Shown: positions 43,769 through 53,200 of the stretch, piece after piece
Layout of the letters: each line of letters begins with the position of its first letter
Position numbering within the stretch: the first letter of the stretch is position 1
NCBI RefSeq assembly: GCF_015594725.1
Contig: NZ_JADNRC010000016.1
Coordinates: 32,277-96,276 of the forward strand
DNA from: Flavobacterium sp. ALJ2
Lineage (GTDB): Bacteria > Bacteroidota > Bacteroidia > Flavobacteriales > Flavobacteriaceae
Direction of reading: 5' to 3'
DNA: 64,000 nt
Translations under genes and position numbers: made by a program
The notes under the pieces: generated by a model
The model's input: only the letters and a program-made list of their open reading frames with translations
Told to the model about the DNA's origin: nothing
Databases searched by the model: none

Positions 43769-44870
43769 TTAAAATTCTTCTTCTTTTTGGCCCATCATCA
43801 TTAAGAATGCTTTCAGGAAAGGGTCTATTTCACCGTTCATTACTCCATCAACATCGCTGGTTTCATAACCTGTACGAACATCTTTGACTAATTTATAAGG
43901 TTGCATCACATAATTTCGAATTTGTGATCCCCATTCGATTTTCATTTTACCTGCTTCAATATCAGCACGTTGAGCTTGTTGTTTTTTTAATTCTATTTCA
44001 TATAACTGAGATCGTAACATTTGCATAGCGCGCTGTCTATTGTCTTGCTGTGATCTTGTTTCTGAACATTGAATTTGAATTCCTGTTGGCTTGTGGACTA
44101 ATTGAACTTTAGTTTCTACTTTATTGACATTTTGTCCTCCTGCACCGCTAGAGCGAGAAGTTGTAATTTCAATATCAGCAGGATTAATGTCAATTTCAAT
44201 GCTGTCATCAACAAGGGGGTAAACATAAACTGATGCGAATGAGGTATGGCGTTTGGCATTACTATCAAAAGGGGAGATTCTAACTAAGCGGTGTACACCA
44301 TTTTCTCCTTTTAAATAACCAAAAGAATAATCGCCTTCAAACTCTAGAGTTACAGTTTTTATACCTGCTACTTCGCCAGCCTGAAAGTTAAGCTCTTTTA
44401 TTTTATAGCCATAACTTTCGCCCCACATCATGTACATGCGCATAAGCATTCCTGCCCAATCGCAACTTTCAGTTCCGCCTGCACCAGCAGTTATTTGAAC
44501 TACGGCACTTAAACTATCTCCTTCATCAGAAAGCATATTTTTAAACTCAATATTTTCAATATGCAATTGTGCGGATTTATAGTGCTCATCTAATTCTTCT
44601 GCAGAGATTGCTGCTTCTTTATAGAAATCATAGGCAATTTGCAATTCATCAGTAAGCTCAATAGCTTTGTTGTAATCTTCGATCCATTTTTTCTTGTTTC
44701 TCAGATTTTTTACAATGGCTTCAGCTTCTTTTGCATTGTTCCAAAAATCGGGTGCAAAAGTCTTTTCTTCCTCATTTGCAATTTCAATTAATTTGGCATC
44801 GACGTCAAAGATACCTCCTCAACGCACCAAGGCGCTCCACAATACCTTTTATTTGTTCGGTAGTTGTCAT
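43769..44870 (-). CDS. prfB: Peptide chain release factor 2 with programmed +1 frameshift
   Basis: The first 21 codons run from ATG 44870 to CTT, then TGA at 44807-44805. Skipping the T at 44807 continues in the +1 frame from GAC (44806) to the stop at 43769, giving a 366-aa RF2. The main frame shows GAGGTESCDWAGMLMRMY, the SPFDSNAKRHTSFASV motif (the SPF anticodon-like tripeptide for UGA/UAA) and GGQNVNK, which holds the peptidyl-hydrolysis GGQ. TGA in the leader lets RF2 level control its own synthesis. A start at the internal Met near 44644 would lack the N-terminal domain. Confidence 0.95.
44803..44820 (-). promoter_or_regulatory. prfB programmed frameshift signal
   Basis: The minus strand reads AGGAGG TAT CTT TGA C. 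AGGAGG (44819-44814) sits one codon before the CTT slip codon, the same spacing as the AGGGGG-TAT-CTT-TGA-C site of E. coli. The TGA is followed by C, the weak termination context. Confidence 0.93.
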
Positions 44871-44959
44871 AAATTAGTAGTAGTTTTAATAAGATTTTTA
44901 TAAATAACTCGTTTTAGTGCTTAACTGTTTTGTAATGGGTTAAATTTTATATAACTTCA

Positions 44960-44991
44960 TTGTATTAGAAAACACGAAATACGTAATTTTG
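44960..44991 (+). promoter_or_regulatory. Promoter of the threonine aldolase gene
   Basis: TTG (44960-44962) and TAATTTTG (44984-44991) are 21 bp apart, inside the Bacteroidota range. The ATG follows 31 bases after the -7 element. Confidence 0.6.
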
Positions 44992-45022
44992 TTGGACAAA
45001 AATAAGATATAGTTTTTAGAAT

Positions 45023-46042
45023 ATGGAAATAAATTTAATTAGCGATACAATTACCAAACCTAGTATTGAAATGTTGCAATACATGTTTAATGCTCAAGTA
45101 GGAGATGATGTTTACAAGCAAGACCCAACGGTTATTGAACTTGAAGCTGGAGTAGCAGCAATGTTTGGTATGGAAGCTGGGCTATTTTTTCCATCAGGGA
45201 CCATGGCAAATCAAACCGCAATAAAATTACATACACAACCTGGAGAGCAATTAATTGCTGATAAATATGCACACATTTTTCATTATGAAGGAGGAGGCGC
45301 TTCGTTTAATAGTGGTGTTTCTTGTTGTTTATTGGATGGAAATCGAGGAATGATTACCGCCGAGCAGGTTGCAGGAGCTATTAATGATCCGGAATTTTAC
45401 CATAGTCCGCTTACAAGTTTGGTATGTGTAGAGAATACTACTAATAAAGGTGGGGGAGCATGTTACGAACTTGAAGATTTAAAAAAAATAAAAGAAGTTT
45501 GTGATGCCAATAATTTGAAATTCCACTTAGATGGAGCGAGAATTTGGAATGCTTTAGTCGCCAAAAGACAAGACCCTAAAGAATTTGGTAAACTATTCGA
45601 TACTATTTCGGTTTGTTTCTCCAAAGGATTGGGAGCTCCAATAGGTTCGATGTTACTAGGAACCAAAGCTGACATTAAAAGAGCATTGAGAATTAGAAAG
45701 ATGTTGGGGGGAGGAATGCGACAGGTTGGTTATCTAGCTGCTGCAGCAATTTTTGCCTTAGAGAATAATTTAGAAAGATTAGCAGAGGATCATCGTAGAG
45801 CCAAAGAGATTGCGGCTGTTTTAAGTACAAAGCATTGGGTTGCTTCAATAGAGCCTGTAGAAACTAATATTTTAATTTTTTCTTTGCAACCTAATTTCAG
45901 TGAGCAACTTTTAATAGAGAAATTAAAGCAGAAAAACATTTCGATAAGTTCAATGGGACACGGTAAGCTCCGAATTGTAACTCATCTTGATTACAGACAA
46001 GTAATGCATACTTACGTTTTGGAAACATTACAGAAATTATAA
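45023..46042 (+). CDS. ltaE: Low-specificity L-threonine aldolase
   Basis: A 339-aa PLP enzyme of the beta-eliminating lyase fold that cleaves threonine and allo-threonine to glycine and acetaldehyde. ISDTITKPSIEML, the QVGDDVYKQDPTV segment and FFPSGTMANQTA form the N-terminal signature. HLDGARIWNA gives the PLP Asp and Arg, and Lys201 in FSKGLGAPIGS holds PLP. It is a single gene with its own promoter and terminator. Confidence 0.93.
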   Translation: MEINLISDTITKPSIEMLQYMFNAQVGDDVYKQDPTVIELEAGVAAMFGMEAGLFFPSGTMANQTAIKLHTQPGEQLIADKYAHIFHYEGGGASFNSGVSCCLLDGNRGMITAEQVAGAINDPEFYHSPLTSLVCVENTTNKGGGACYELEDLKKIKEVCDANNLKFHLDGARIWNALVAKRQDPKEFGKLFDTISVCFSKGLGAPIGSMLLGTKADIKRALRIRKMLGGGMRQVGYLAAAAIFALENNLERLAEDHRRAKEIAAVLSTKHWVASIEPVETNILIFSLQPNFSEQLLIEKLKQKNISISSMGHGKLRIVTHLDYRQVMHTYVLETLQKL

Positions 46043-46047
46043 ATAAA

Positions 46048-46090
46048 AAAGGTTCAAAGTTTACGGATTTAGTAAAACCTTTGAACCTTT
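46048..46090 (+). terminator. Long-loop terminator with repeated AACCTTTG units
   Basis: AAAGGTTCAAAG (46048-46059) pairs with CTTTGAACCTTT (46079-46090). A third related unit, CTTTAACCTTTGGACC, follows up to about 46115. Convergent ybaB lies 36 bases after the stem. The paired arms and flanking T-runs can stop transcription from both sides. Confidence 0.55.
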
Positions 46091-46126
46091 GTATCTTTTC
46101 TTTAACCTTTGGACCTTTTTTGAATC

Positions 46127-46447
46127 TTATTTAAATAATTCATCCATTCCAGGAATCATTGGCATGTCCATTTTTGTAACAGCATCAAGTTCCGTTTGGT
46201 TAACATCGGTAGCTTTTTCTATTGCTTTATTTAATGTTACAATTAGATAATCTTCTAACTGCTCTTTATCTTCTAGTAAAGAATCGGCAATTGTAATTGA
46301 TTTTATTTTTCGGTTAGCTGTCAAAGTAACTTTTAATAATCCGTCAGCGCTTTGTTCATCTATTAAAACCGTGTCTAATCGTTTTTTTGTATCCTCTATT
46401 TTTTGTTGGGTTTCTTTAAGTTTTCCCATCATTCCCATTAAATCCAT
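46127..46447 (-). CDS. YbaB/EbfC-family nucleoid-associated protein
   Basis: A 106-aa protein starting MDLMGMMGKLKETQQKIEDT, followed by SADGLLKVTLTANRKIKSI and the family GLVKV-type strand, and a C-terminal MDMPMIPGMDELF in place of the usual G-x-x-G-Met tail. YbaB dimers bind DNA and help shape the nucleoid. It is unrelated to its neighbours. Confidence 0.85.
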   Translation of the reverse strand: MDLMGMMGKLKETQQKIEDTKKRLDTVLIDEQSADGLLKVTLTANRKIKSITIADSLLEDKEQLEDYLIVTLNKAIEKATDVNQTELDAVTKMDMPMIPGMDELFK

Positions 46448-46546
46448 TTTCAGTTGTTTTTAAATTATGAAACGAAATTACTAATTCAATTTTAAAATCA
46501 AGTGTTAATTTACATAAAAAGAATTTAGTTACGCGTTCGTTTATGT

Positions 46547-46554
46547 TATTTTTG
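46547..46554 (+). promoter_or_regulatory. -7 element of the oligopeptidase gene
   Basis: TATTTTTG is a full TAnnTTTG match 30 bases before ATG 46585. Confidence 0.5.
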
Positions 46555-46584
46555 TAAATTCATTTTAAAATTAAAATTCAAGAA

Positions 46585-48645
46585 ATGCCAAATAAAATTG
46601 CTGCTCCAATAGCCAAAGAAATTCCTAAGTCATTAAAAAAACATAAAGAAGTTAGAATTGATAATTATTTTTGGTTGAATGATAGAGAAAATCCAGAAGT
46701 CATTGACTATCTAAATAAAGAGAATGCCTACTACGAAAGTATGACGGAACATACTAAAGATTTACAGAAAGCATTGTATGAGGAAATGAAAGCAAGGATT
46801 AAGGAAGACGATGAGTCGGTTCCTTATTTTTATAATGGATATTTTTACATTACTCGTTTTGAATCTGGTAAAGATTACCCGATTTATTCCCGTAAAAAAG
46901 GAAGTTTAACTGCCGATGAAGAAATTTTATTCAATTGTAATGAATTATCGGTAGGACATAACTTTTTTAAATTAGGAGGCTTAAGTATAAGTCCTGATAA
47001 CAAATTTGTATCTTTTGCACAGGATGTTGTGGGAAGAAGAATCTATACAATCCAGATTAAAAACTTAGAAACAGGTGAAATTTTTTCTGATAAAATTGAA
47101 AATACAACTGGAGGTTCGGTTTGGGCAAATGATAATAAGACTATATTTTATACCAAGCAAGATGAGGTTACATTGCGCTCTGATAAAGTTTTTAAGCATA
47201 AATTAAATACTGATTCAGCTGATGATGTTTTGGTTTTTGAAGAAACAGACGACACCTTTAATGTTTCTGTAGGTAAAGAAAAATCACGAAAATATATTGT
47301 AATTAGTTCAGGAAGTACATTGACTACAGAATATAGAACATTAAACTCTGATGATTCTGATGGTGAGTTTGTTGTTTTTCAACCACGTGTTCGCGGTTTA
47401 GAATACAGTATTTCACATTTTGAAGACCATTTTTACATTCTGACCAATAAAGATAAGGCGACAAACTTTAAGTTGATGAAAACGCCTGAAAACGCTACTG
47501 GAAAGAAAAACTGGAAAGATCTTATTCCGCATAGAGAAGATGTTTTATTAGAAGATATTGAGATTTTTAAGAATTATTTGGTTGTTGAGGAGCGTTCAAA
47601 CGGATTAAATCACATCCGAATCATGCCTTGGAATGATGAACCAGATTATTATTTGCCTTTTGGAAGTGAAACATACAGTGCTTTTACCACTACGAATGTT
47701 GATTTTGATACCGATATTTTGCGTTACAGCTATCAATCTTTGGCAACACCATCTTCGGTTATCGATTTTAATATGAAAACGAAAACCAAAGTAGTTTTAA
47801 AGGAACAACAAGTTTTGGGAGGTCAATTTGATAAAGATAATTATACAGAAGAGCGTATTTGGGCTACAGCTGTAGATGGAGTAAAAGTACCTATTTCGAT
47901 GGTTTACCGTAAAGGATTAGAAAAAAACGGCAAGAATCCGTTATTGCTTTATGCTTACGGTTCTTACGGTATTACAATGGATACTTATTTTTCATCTACA
48001 CGATTATCCTTGCTAGATAGAGGTTTTGTTTTTGCAATAGCACATATTCGTGGAGGAGAAGATTTAGGAAGACAATGGTATGAAGATGGAAAATTATTGA
48101 AAAAGAAAAATACTTTTACAGATTTTATTGATTGTTCTAAATATGTAATTAAACAAAAATATACTTCTCCAGAGCATTTGTATGCTGAAGGAGGTTCTGC
48201 GGGTGGACTTTTAATGGGAGTTATCGTAAATTGGGCCCCGGAATTATATAATGGAGTGATAGCTCAAGTTCCTTTTGTAGATGTTATGACCACAATGTTA
48301 GATAGTAGTATTCCGTTAACGACGGGAGAGTATGATGAGTGGGGAAATCCGAATACAAAGAAATATTATGACTATATGTTGTCGTATTCGCCATATGACA
48401 ATGTTAGTGCTCAGGAATATCCTAATATGTACATTTCTACTGGGTTACATGATTCTCAGGTGCAATATTGGGAGCCAGTCAAATGGGTAGCCAAATTAAG
48501 AAATAAAAAAACTAATAATAATTTATTATTCCTAAATACAAACATGGATGCGGGGCATGGCGGAGCTTCCGGGCGTTTTGAAGCCCTAAAGGAACTAGCC
48601 AAAGAGTTTAGTTTTTTATTAGATTTAGAGAAAATTAAAATGTAA
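46585..48645 (+). CDS. ptrB: Oligopeptidase B / prolyl oligopeptidase (S9A)
   Basis: A 686-aa serine peptidase. An N-terminal seven-bladed propeller is followed by an alpha/beta-hydrolase domain. The catalytic triad is Ser538 (EGGSAGG), Asp623 (STGLHDSQVQYWEP) and His658 (DAGHGG). DNYFWLNDRENPEV at the N-terminus is typical of oligopeptidase B, which cleaves short peptides after Arg and Lys. No signal peptide is seen, so it is cytosolic. The short gap to the next gene contains that gene's own -7 element. Confidence 0.9.
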   Translation: MPNKIAAPIAKEIPKSLKKHKEVRIDNYFWLNDRENPEVIDYLNKENAYYESMTEHTKDLQKALYEEMKARIKEDDESVPYFYNGYFYITRFESGKDYPIYSRKKGSLTADEEILFNCNELSVGHNFFKLGGLSISPDNKFVSFAQDVVGRRIYTIQIKNLETGEIFSDKIENTTGGSVWANDNKTIFYTKQDEVTLRSDKVFKHKLNTDSADDVLVFEETDDTFNVSVGKEKSRKYIVISSGSTLTTEYRTLNSDDSDGEFVVFQPRVRGLEYSISHFEDHFYILTNKDKATNFKLMKTPENATGKKNWKDLIPHREDVLLEDIEIFKNYLVVEERSNGLNHIRIMPWNDEPDYYLPFGSETYSAFTTTNVDFDTDILRYSYQSLATPSSVIDFNMKTKTKVVLKEQQVLGGQFDKDNYTEERIWATAVDGVKVPISMVYRKGLEKNGKNPLLLYAYGSYGITMDTYFSSTRLSLLDRGFVFAIAHIRGGEDLGRQWYEDGKLLKKKNTFTDFIDCSKYVIKQKYTSPEHLYAEGGSAGGLLMGVIVNWAPELYNGVIAQVPFVDVMTTMLDSSIPLTTGEYDEWGNPNTKKYYDYMLSYSPYDNVSAQEYPNMYISTGLHDSQVQYWEPVKWVAKLRNKKTNNNLLFLNTNMDAGHGGASGRFEALKELAKEFSFLLDLEKIKM

Positions 48646-48660
48646 TTAGATTTTTTTTGT

Positions 48661-48668
48661 TAAATTTG
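48661..48668 (+). promoter_or_regulatory. -7 element of the cysteine-synthase-family gene
   Basis: TAAATTTG matches TAnnTTTG. It overlaps the start of a longer version of the next reading frame (48657), which rules that start out and supports ATG 48717. Confidence 0.55.
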
Positions 48669-48716
48669 CATCCTGTCGAGGTTAATTTAAAAATATCCTC
48701 GATTAACTATTTTTTT

Positions 48717-49757
48717 ATGAAAGAAGAAATAACTGCTTACAACAACGTTTTAGAGTTAATAGGGAATACACCGCTTATTAAGCTAAATAAAATCACAGAA
48801 GGGTTAGAAGGTAATTTCTATGCAAAGGTAGAAGCTTTTAATCCAGGACATTCCTCAAAAGATAGAATAGCATTATACATTATTGAAGAGGCTGAAAAGA
48901 AAGGGATTTTATCTCCAGGAGATACAATTATTGAAACTACTTCTGGCAATACAGGTTTTAGCTTAGCAATGGTTAGCATTATAAAAGGTTATAATTGCAT
49001 TCTTGCCGTTAGCTCAAAATCATCCAAAGATAAAATTGACATGTTACGTAGCTTAGGTGCCAAAGTATATGTTTGCCCAGCACACGTTTCTGCAGATGAT
49101 GACCGCTCTTATTATAATGTTGCCAAGAGGTTGCATGAAGAAACCAAAGGTTCGGTTTATATCAATCAATATTTTAATCAATTAAATGTTGATGCGCATT
49201 ATAACACTACTGGACCAGAAATTTGGGAACAAACAAAAGGTCAGATAACGCATCTTATTGCTTGTAGTGGGACTGGAGGCACAATCTCAGGGACTGCAAA
49301 ATTCTTGAAAGAGCAAAATCCCAATGTTAGAATTCTAGGAGTTGATGCTTTTGGGTCGGTATTAAAAAAATACCACGAAACAAGAGAGTTCGATAATAAA
49401 GAAATTTATCCATATCGCATAGAGGGTTTAGGTAAAAATCTAATTCCATCTGCTACAGATTTTGATATCATCGATAAGTTTATAAAAGTTACCGATGAAG
49501 AAAGTGCTCATGCAGCCCGAGAAATTACAAGAAAAGAAGGCTTATTTGTAGGATATACATCTGGAGCAGTAATGCAAGCAATTAGACAATATGCAGAGGA
49601 AGGTGAGTTTACTAAAGATAGCAATATAATAGCAATATTTCCTGATCACGGATCACGTTACATGAGTAAAGTGTTTAGCGATGATTGGATGAACGAACAA
49701 GGTTTCTTTGACAGTGTCAATGAAGAAGAAGTTCAAAAAATTGAATTTGTAAAGTAA
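48717..49757 (+). CDS. PLP-dependent cysteine-synthase-family enzyme (CBS-like)
   Basis: A 346-aa fold-type II PLP enzyme. Lys48 in NPGHSSKDRIA is the PLP lysine, SGNTG (76-80) binds the substrate carboxylate, and SGTGGTISGTAKFL binds phosphate. It resembles the catalytic core of cystathionine beta-synthase rather than CysK: it has the LIPSATD segment with IDKFIKVTDEES, and lacks the regulatory CBS pair. It makes cystathionine from serine and homocysteine, or cysteine from O-acetylserine. The frame extends 20 codons upstream to 48657, but that stretch is not protein-like and crosses the promoter. Confidence 0.85.
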   Translation: MKEEITAYNNVLELIGNTPLIKLNKITEGLEGNFYAKVEAFNPGHSSKDRIALYIIEEAEKKGILSPGDTIIETTSGNTGFSLAMVSIIKGYNCILAVSSKSSKDKIDMLRSLGAKVYVCPAHVSADDDRSYYNVAKRLHEETKGSVYINQYFNQLNVDAHYNTTGPEIWEQTKGQITHLIACSGTGGTISGTAKFLKEQNPNVRILGVDAFGSVLKKYHETREFDNKEIYPYRIEGLGKNLIPSATDFDIIDKFIKVTDEESAHAAREITRKEGLFVGYTSGAVMQAIRQYAEEGEFTKDSNIIAIFPDHGSRYMSKVFSDDWMNEQGFFDSVNEEEVQKIEFVK

Positions 49758-49777
49758 ATAAAATACACTTATATATT

Positions 49778-49807
49778 AAAAACTCCAGAGATATCTGGAG
49801 TTTTTTT
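49778..49807 (+). terminator. Intrinsic terminator of the cysteine-synthase-family gene
   Basis: AACTCCAGA pairs with TCTGGAGTT around a short AT loop, followed by seven T. Confidence 0.85.
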
Positions 49808-50137
49808 GTTTTTATAAATGATGTATTGGAATGATTGTTTTTAATTTATTATAATGATAGATTAATTAAAGATGCTAAAAGTTCTTTCGGAATATAAAAA
49901 AGGAATATTAAGCAGGAATAAGCGCAGATAGTGATGGTTTTAAGTTACGGGTTATCTTTTGAAGATAAATTAATAAAAAGCCTTTATTATTAGCTTAAAG
50001 CGGTAGGTATTATTAGATTGTAAATGAAAATACAAAAATAATGGTTAATAATACTAATTATTTATTCGATAGGACTAATTTGTTACAAATTATCAATATA
50101 TTTTCGAAAATAAATAGAGTAGGTTTGGATAAATTAT
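49808..50137 (+). other. Gene-free stretch between two same-direction terminators
   Basis: This 330-bp region holds no reading frame of convincing length on either strand. A second plus-strand terminator follows at 50138 although no gene lies between them, so a short transcript may begin here. TAGGTTTG at 50120-50127 matches TAnnTTTG but lies almost on the second terminator, so it is a poor candidate start. Confidence 0.4.
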
Positions 50138-50167
50138 AAAAGCTACACCTTTTTGAGATGTAGCTTT
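50138..50167 (+). terminator. Orphan plus-strand terminator
   Basis: AAAGCTACA pairs with TGTAGCTTT around a 12-nt loop, followed by TTTTTTATT. The long T-run is on the plus-strand side. It is 80 bases from the end of the convergent large gene, which it might also serve weakly. Confidence 0.7.
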
Positions 50168-50244
50168 TTTTATTCCTCATTTTTTGAATTTAAAATAGCA
50201 TTTCTAATATTAAACTGCTCTAAATTGTTGAGGTGTATTTGTCA

Positions 50245-53200
50245 TTATCTAAAATTATTATTGTTTTTATACTTATACGTAAACTCAGTCGATTTTTTAT
50301 CTCCCGGCAAATTGTATTTCATTACTATTTCATAATTACCATAGCGCATAAACAAGAAATTACTATTTAGAAAACGGTTTGCTATGGATGTACTACTTAC
50401 CAAACCATTTACATAGTCATTAATAATCTGATTGTTTAAATCAACCCAATCCTGTTTGTAAAGCAATGGCATATTATACTTAAAAGGGAAATTGCCTTTT
50501 GTCCATGATTGGTTTACATTATTCTCAATACTGGTCATATAATAGGCATTGAGCGAAATGGCTTTGGCTGGAATTATTCCTAACTCATTTACATCTCGAT
50601 TGGTGATGGCATATTTACCATTTAGCGGGTAATCTCTATACAAATACGGATAAATATCCGTTGTATAATATTCATCATTGAGTTTGGATTCTGCTGTTAC
50701 TACAGGTTTGTTATCGCTATAAGTTACGCCTTGCAATTCTGTTAAATCAAAGGCCTCCTGGCTTGAAATTGTATTGGTCAAATAAATAACATCGGAATAC
50801 AATACACCAAAATTGTAACTTTTTGTCGATATCGCATTCATTTTTGAAGTAAATGTTTTGTATTTACTGGTACTAAAAGGATACGTTAACCGCTCTAGTG
50901 TTCCTTCGGCTTTTGATAAAGCATCGGCTTGATTTTCTTTTATTTGTATGTCATTTCCATCACCCGTAAAGCTATTGGCCCTTGGATTAGTTGTTCCTGT
51001 TTTTGATGGTTGCTTTTGTTTCAAAGAACTTACAATAGCAAAATTGTATTTCTTTTCTTGATTGATATTAGGCAAGTCATAATACACTTCATTCAAACTT
51101 GTATTGTAGTTAAAAGCTGTCGCTTTAGCATCAGACTTTCCTTCTTCGTTTATTTGTATGCTTGTTTCCCAATTAGGATCGTCAAACAAATAATCCTGCC
51201 CACGTTTAAGCTGAATATATCCTTTTGAATATTCGTCTTCAAGGAAATATTTTTGCTCTACCACTGGATAGGAATATTGTATGTTAGTAAGCGGAATATA
51301 ATTGGGTGCTCCTCCCGTTGTAAATAGTCTCTCTTCATATTCTGTTGCCACTTTTCCGTCGACTTTTATAGGCTGAAAAACTCCATTTATCATTTTCTGG
51401 AAGCTTACTTCTACTTTTACTTTTAGTTCTTTGTTTGGAGGTAAAATATCTGATGAAACAAAATTTACTCTGTCTTTCATAGAACCCCATTCAAATTTTC
51501 CTGGTATTTCGGTTGTACCATCAAAAACTTTAAATTGTTCTAAAATTACTTTATAGGTGACGTCTCCTGTATCTTCTGGGATTACAAATGCTTCGTTTAC
51601 TTTCATAGAAAAAGCGGCTTGCGGTACAGCAAAAACATCTATATCTCCTGATTTGTCTTTTGGGGTCACATCGGTAATTAATTTAATACCACCCAGGGGA
51701 GAGGCATTTTCAAATTGACATACTTCTCCGAGTTCTAGCTTAAAGCGGAATTTTCCTTTTATAAGTCCTCCCAATATGTTCATGTTTCCGCCTACATAAC
51801 CACGCATCCAAACTGGGTTGGGCAACTTGGCTTGCAATAGAACAGCTGCTCCTCCAGAGATAATAGGCACTTTAAATTTCAAAAACGACAATTTTACACG
51901 AATACCCAATTCACCTTGCAAATATGCATACGATTGTCCATTTGCATACCAACCGTTTATTCCTACTTGCTTTCCTGTGTTGGAACATCTGGCTTCCTGA
52001 TAATCTTTTAACATGATATCAAATCCCATTCCTGCCTGAAAACGGGCATAAAAAAGCAAGAAACTTAAATCTCCTGTATCAAAATCCAAATTGGCTCCAA
52101 AGGCTAAACCGCCTCCGTTGGCAAGTGTATTTTCGTCACGCATATAATCGAGTTCTTTGGCGTCAACTCCTAATATATTGGCAACTATTGCTGGTGGTGG
52201 CGGACTTCCCGGCAGTAGTGTTCCTGCCATAAAATAACTGGTGGTTTTTAGGTACATTCCTGCAAATCCTAGTTTTATACCACACCTGTCATCTGGAGTT
52301 CCCATGTACAAATACCAATCTTTTGGGTCTTTATGAAAAACACCCCAAACTGCTCTTCCTCCAGGTCCTGTTCCTGACAAGAAATTTCCCGGAGTATTAA
52401 TGTACACATCTGTCGTGGCATGCAATGAATTATTCTGAAAATCAAATTCTATTGCAGTTGCCATTGTAATGTTTGCATCTGCTGATAAATCACCCGGTAT
52501 GGCTTCTTTTGCTGCTGGAATATATTTGCTGGCAAAGGACGAATTATTAAGATTGTCTTCTGTTATGCCCATAAAACTTTTTTTGGAGGTAACATCTGAT
52601 GCTACTTTTTGCATCAGATTACTTATTTTTTCCATTCCTGGAATAGTTGCCAAAACTTTTGCTTTTCCAAAAATAGCCAATCGATTTACTCCGCCTTTTG
52701 AGTTAAAAGTAATTTCGAATCCTGCTTCTCCATTACAAACTTTATCTGAACCTGCATAAAAATAAACTAGGGCTTTTAATCCTAAACCTACTTTTTCATC
52801 GGGTGTATAACTCAATCCCGCAGGCGAAAAATCGCCAATGGCTACATCTTGATTGCGACGCATTTTGTAATAGGCACCTCCTCCAAAACCAGTTATCATA
52901 AACGGACTTCCTGCTGTTGGCGGAAAGTTTACTGCGGCATCAAAATACCAATATCTAAAGGTTTTTTTTCCAAAAATAGCTTTTGCATGAACATTAACGA
53001 TATCCGCAACATCCACTTCTAAATCAGCATTAAAACCATCTCCATAAACAGGGTCGTTTTCCATCAGGATAAGACTTCCTTTCATCGTCATGGAGCCAAA
53101 CTCGCAATTGATACTAATCGCCGAGACATCCAGTCCGTCGTAACGGCTGCGTTGCCTGTACCCATCATCGTACATTTTACCCAAAATTCCGATTCGGGCT

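Noticed and set aside
44694..44903. A 69-codon plus-strand frame over the 5' end of prfB
   Set aside because: It is opposite the real RF2 N-terminus and the frameshift site; no family features.
46048..46115. Repeated AACCTTTG units as a CRISPR-like or satellite array
   Set aside because: Units are too short, irregular and partly inverted; a terminator with a long loop explains them better.
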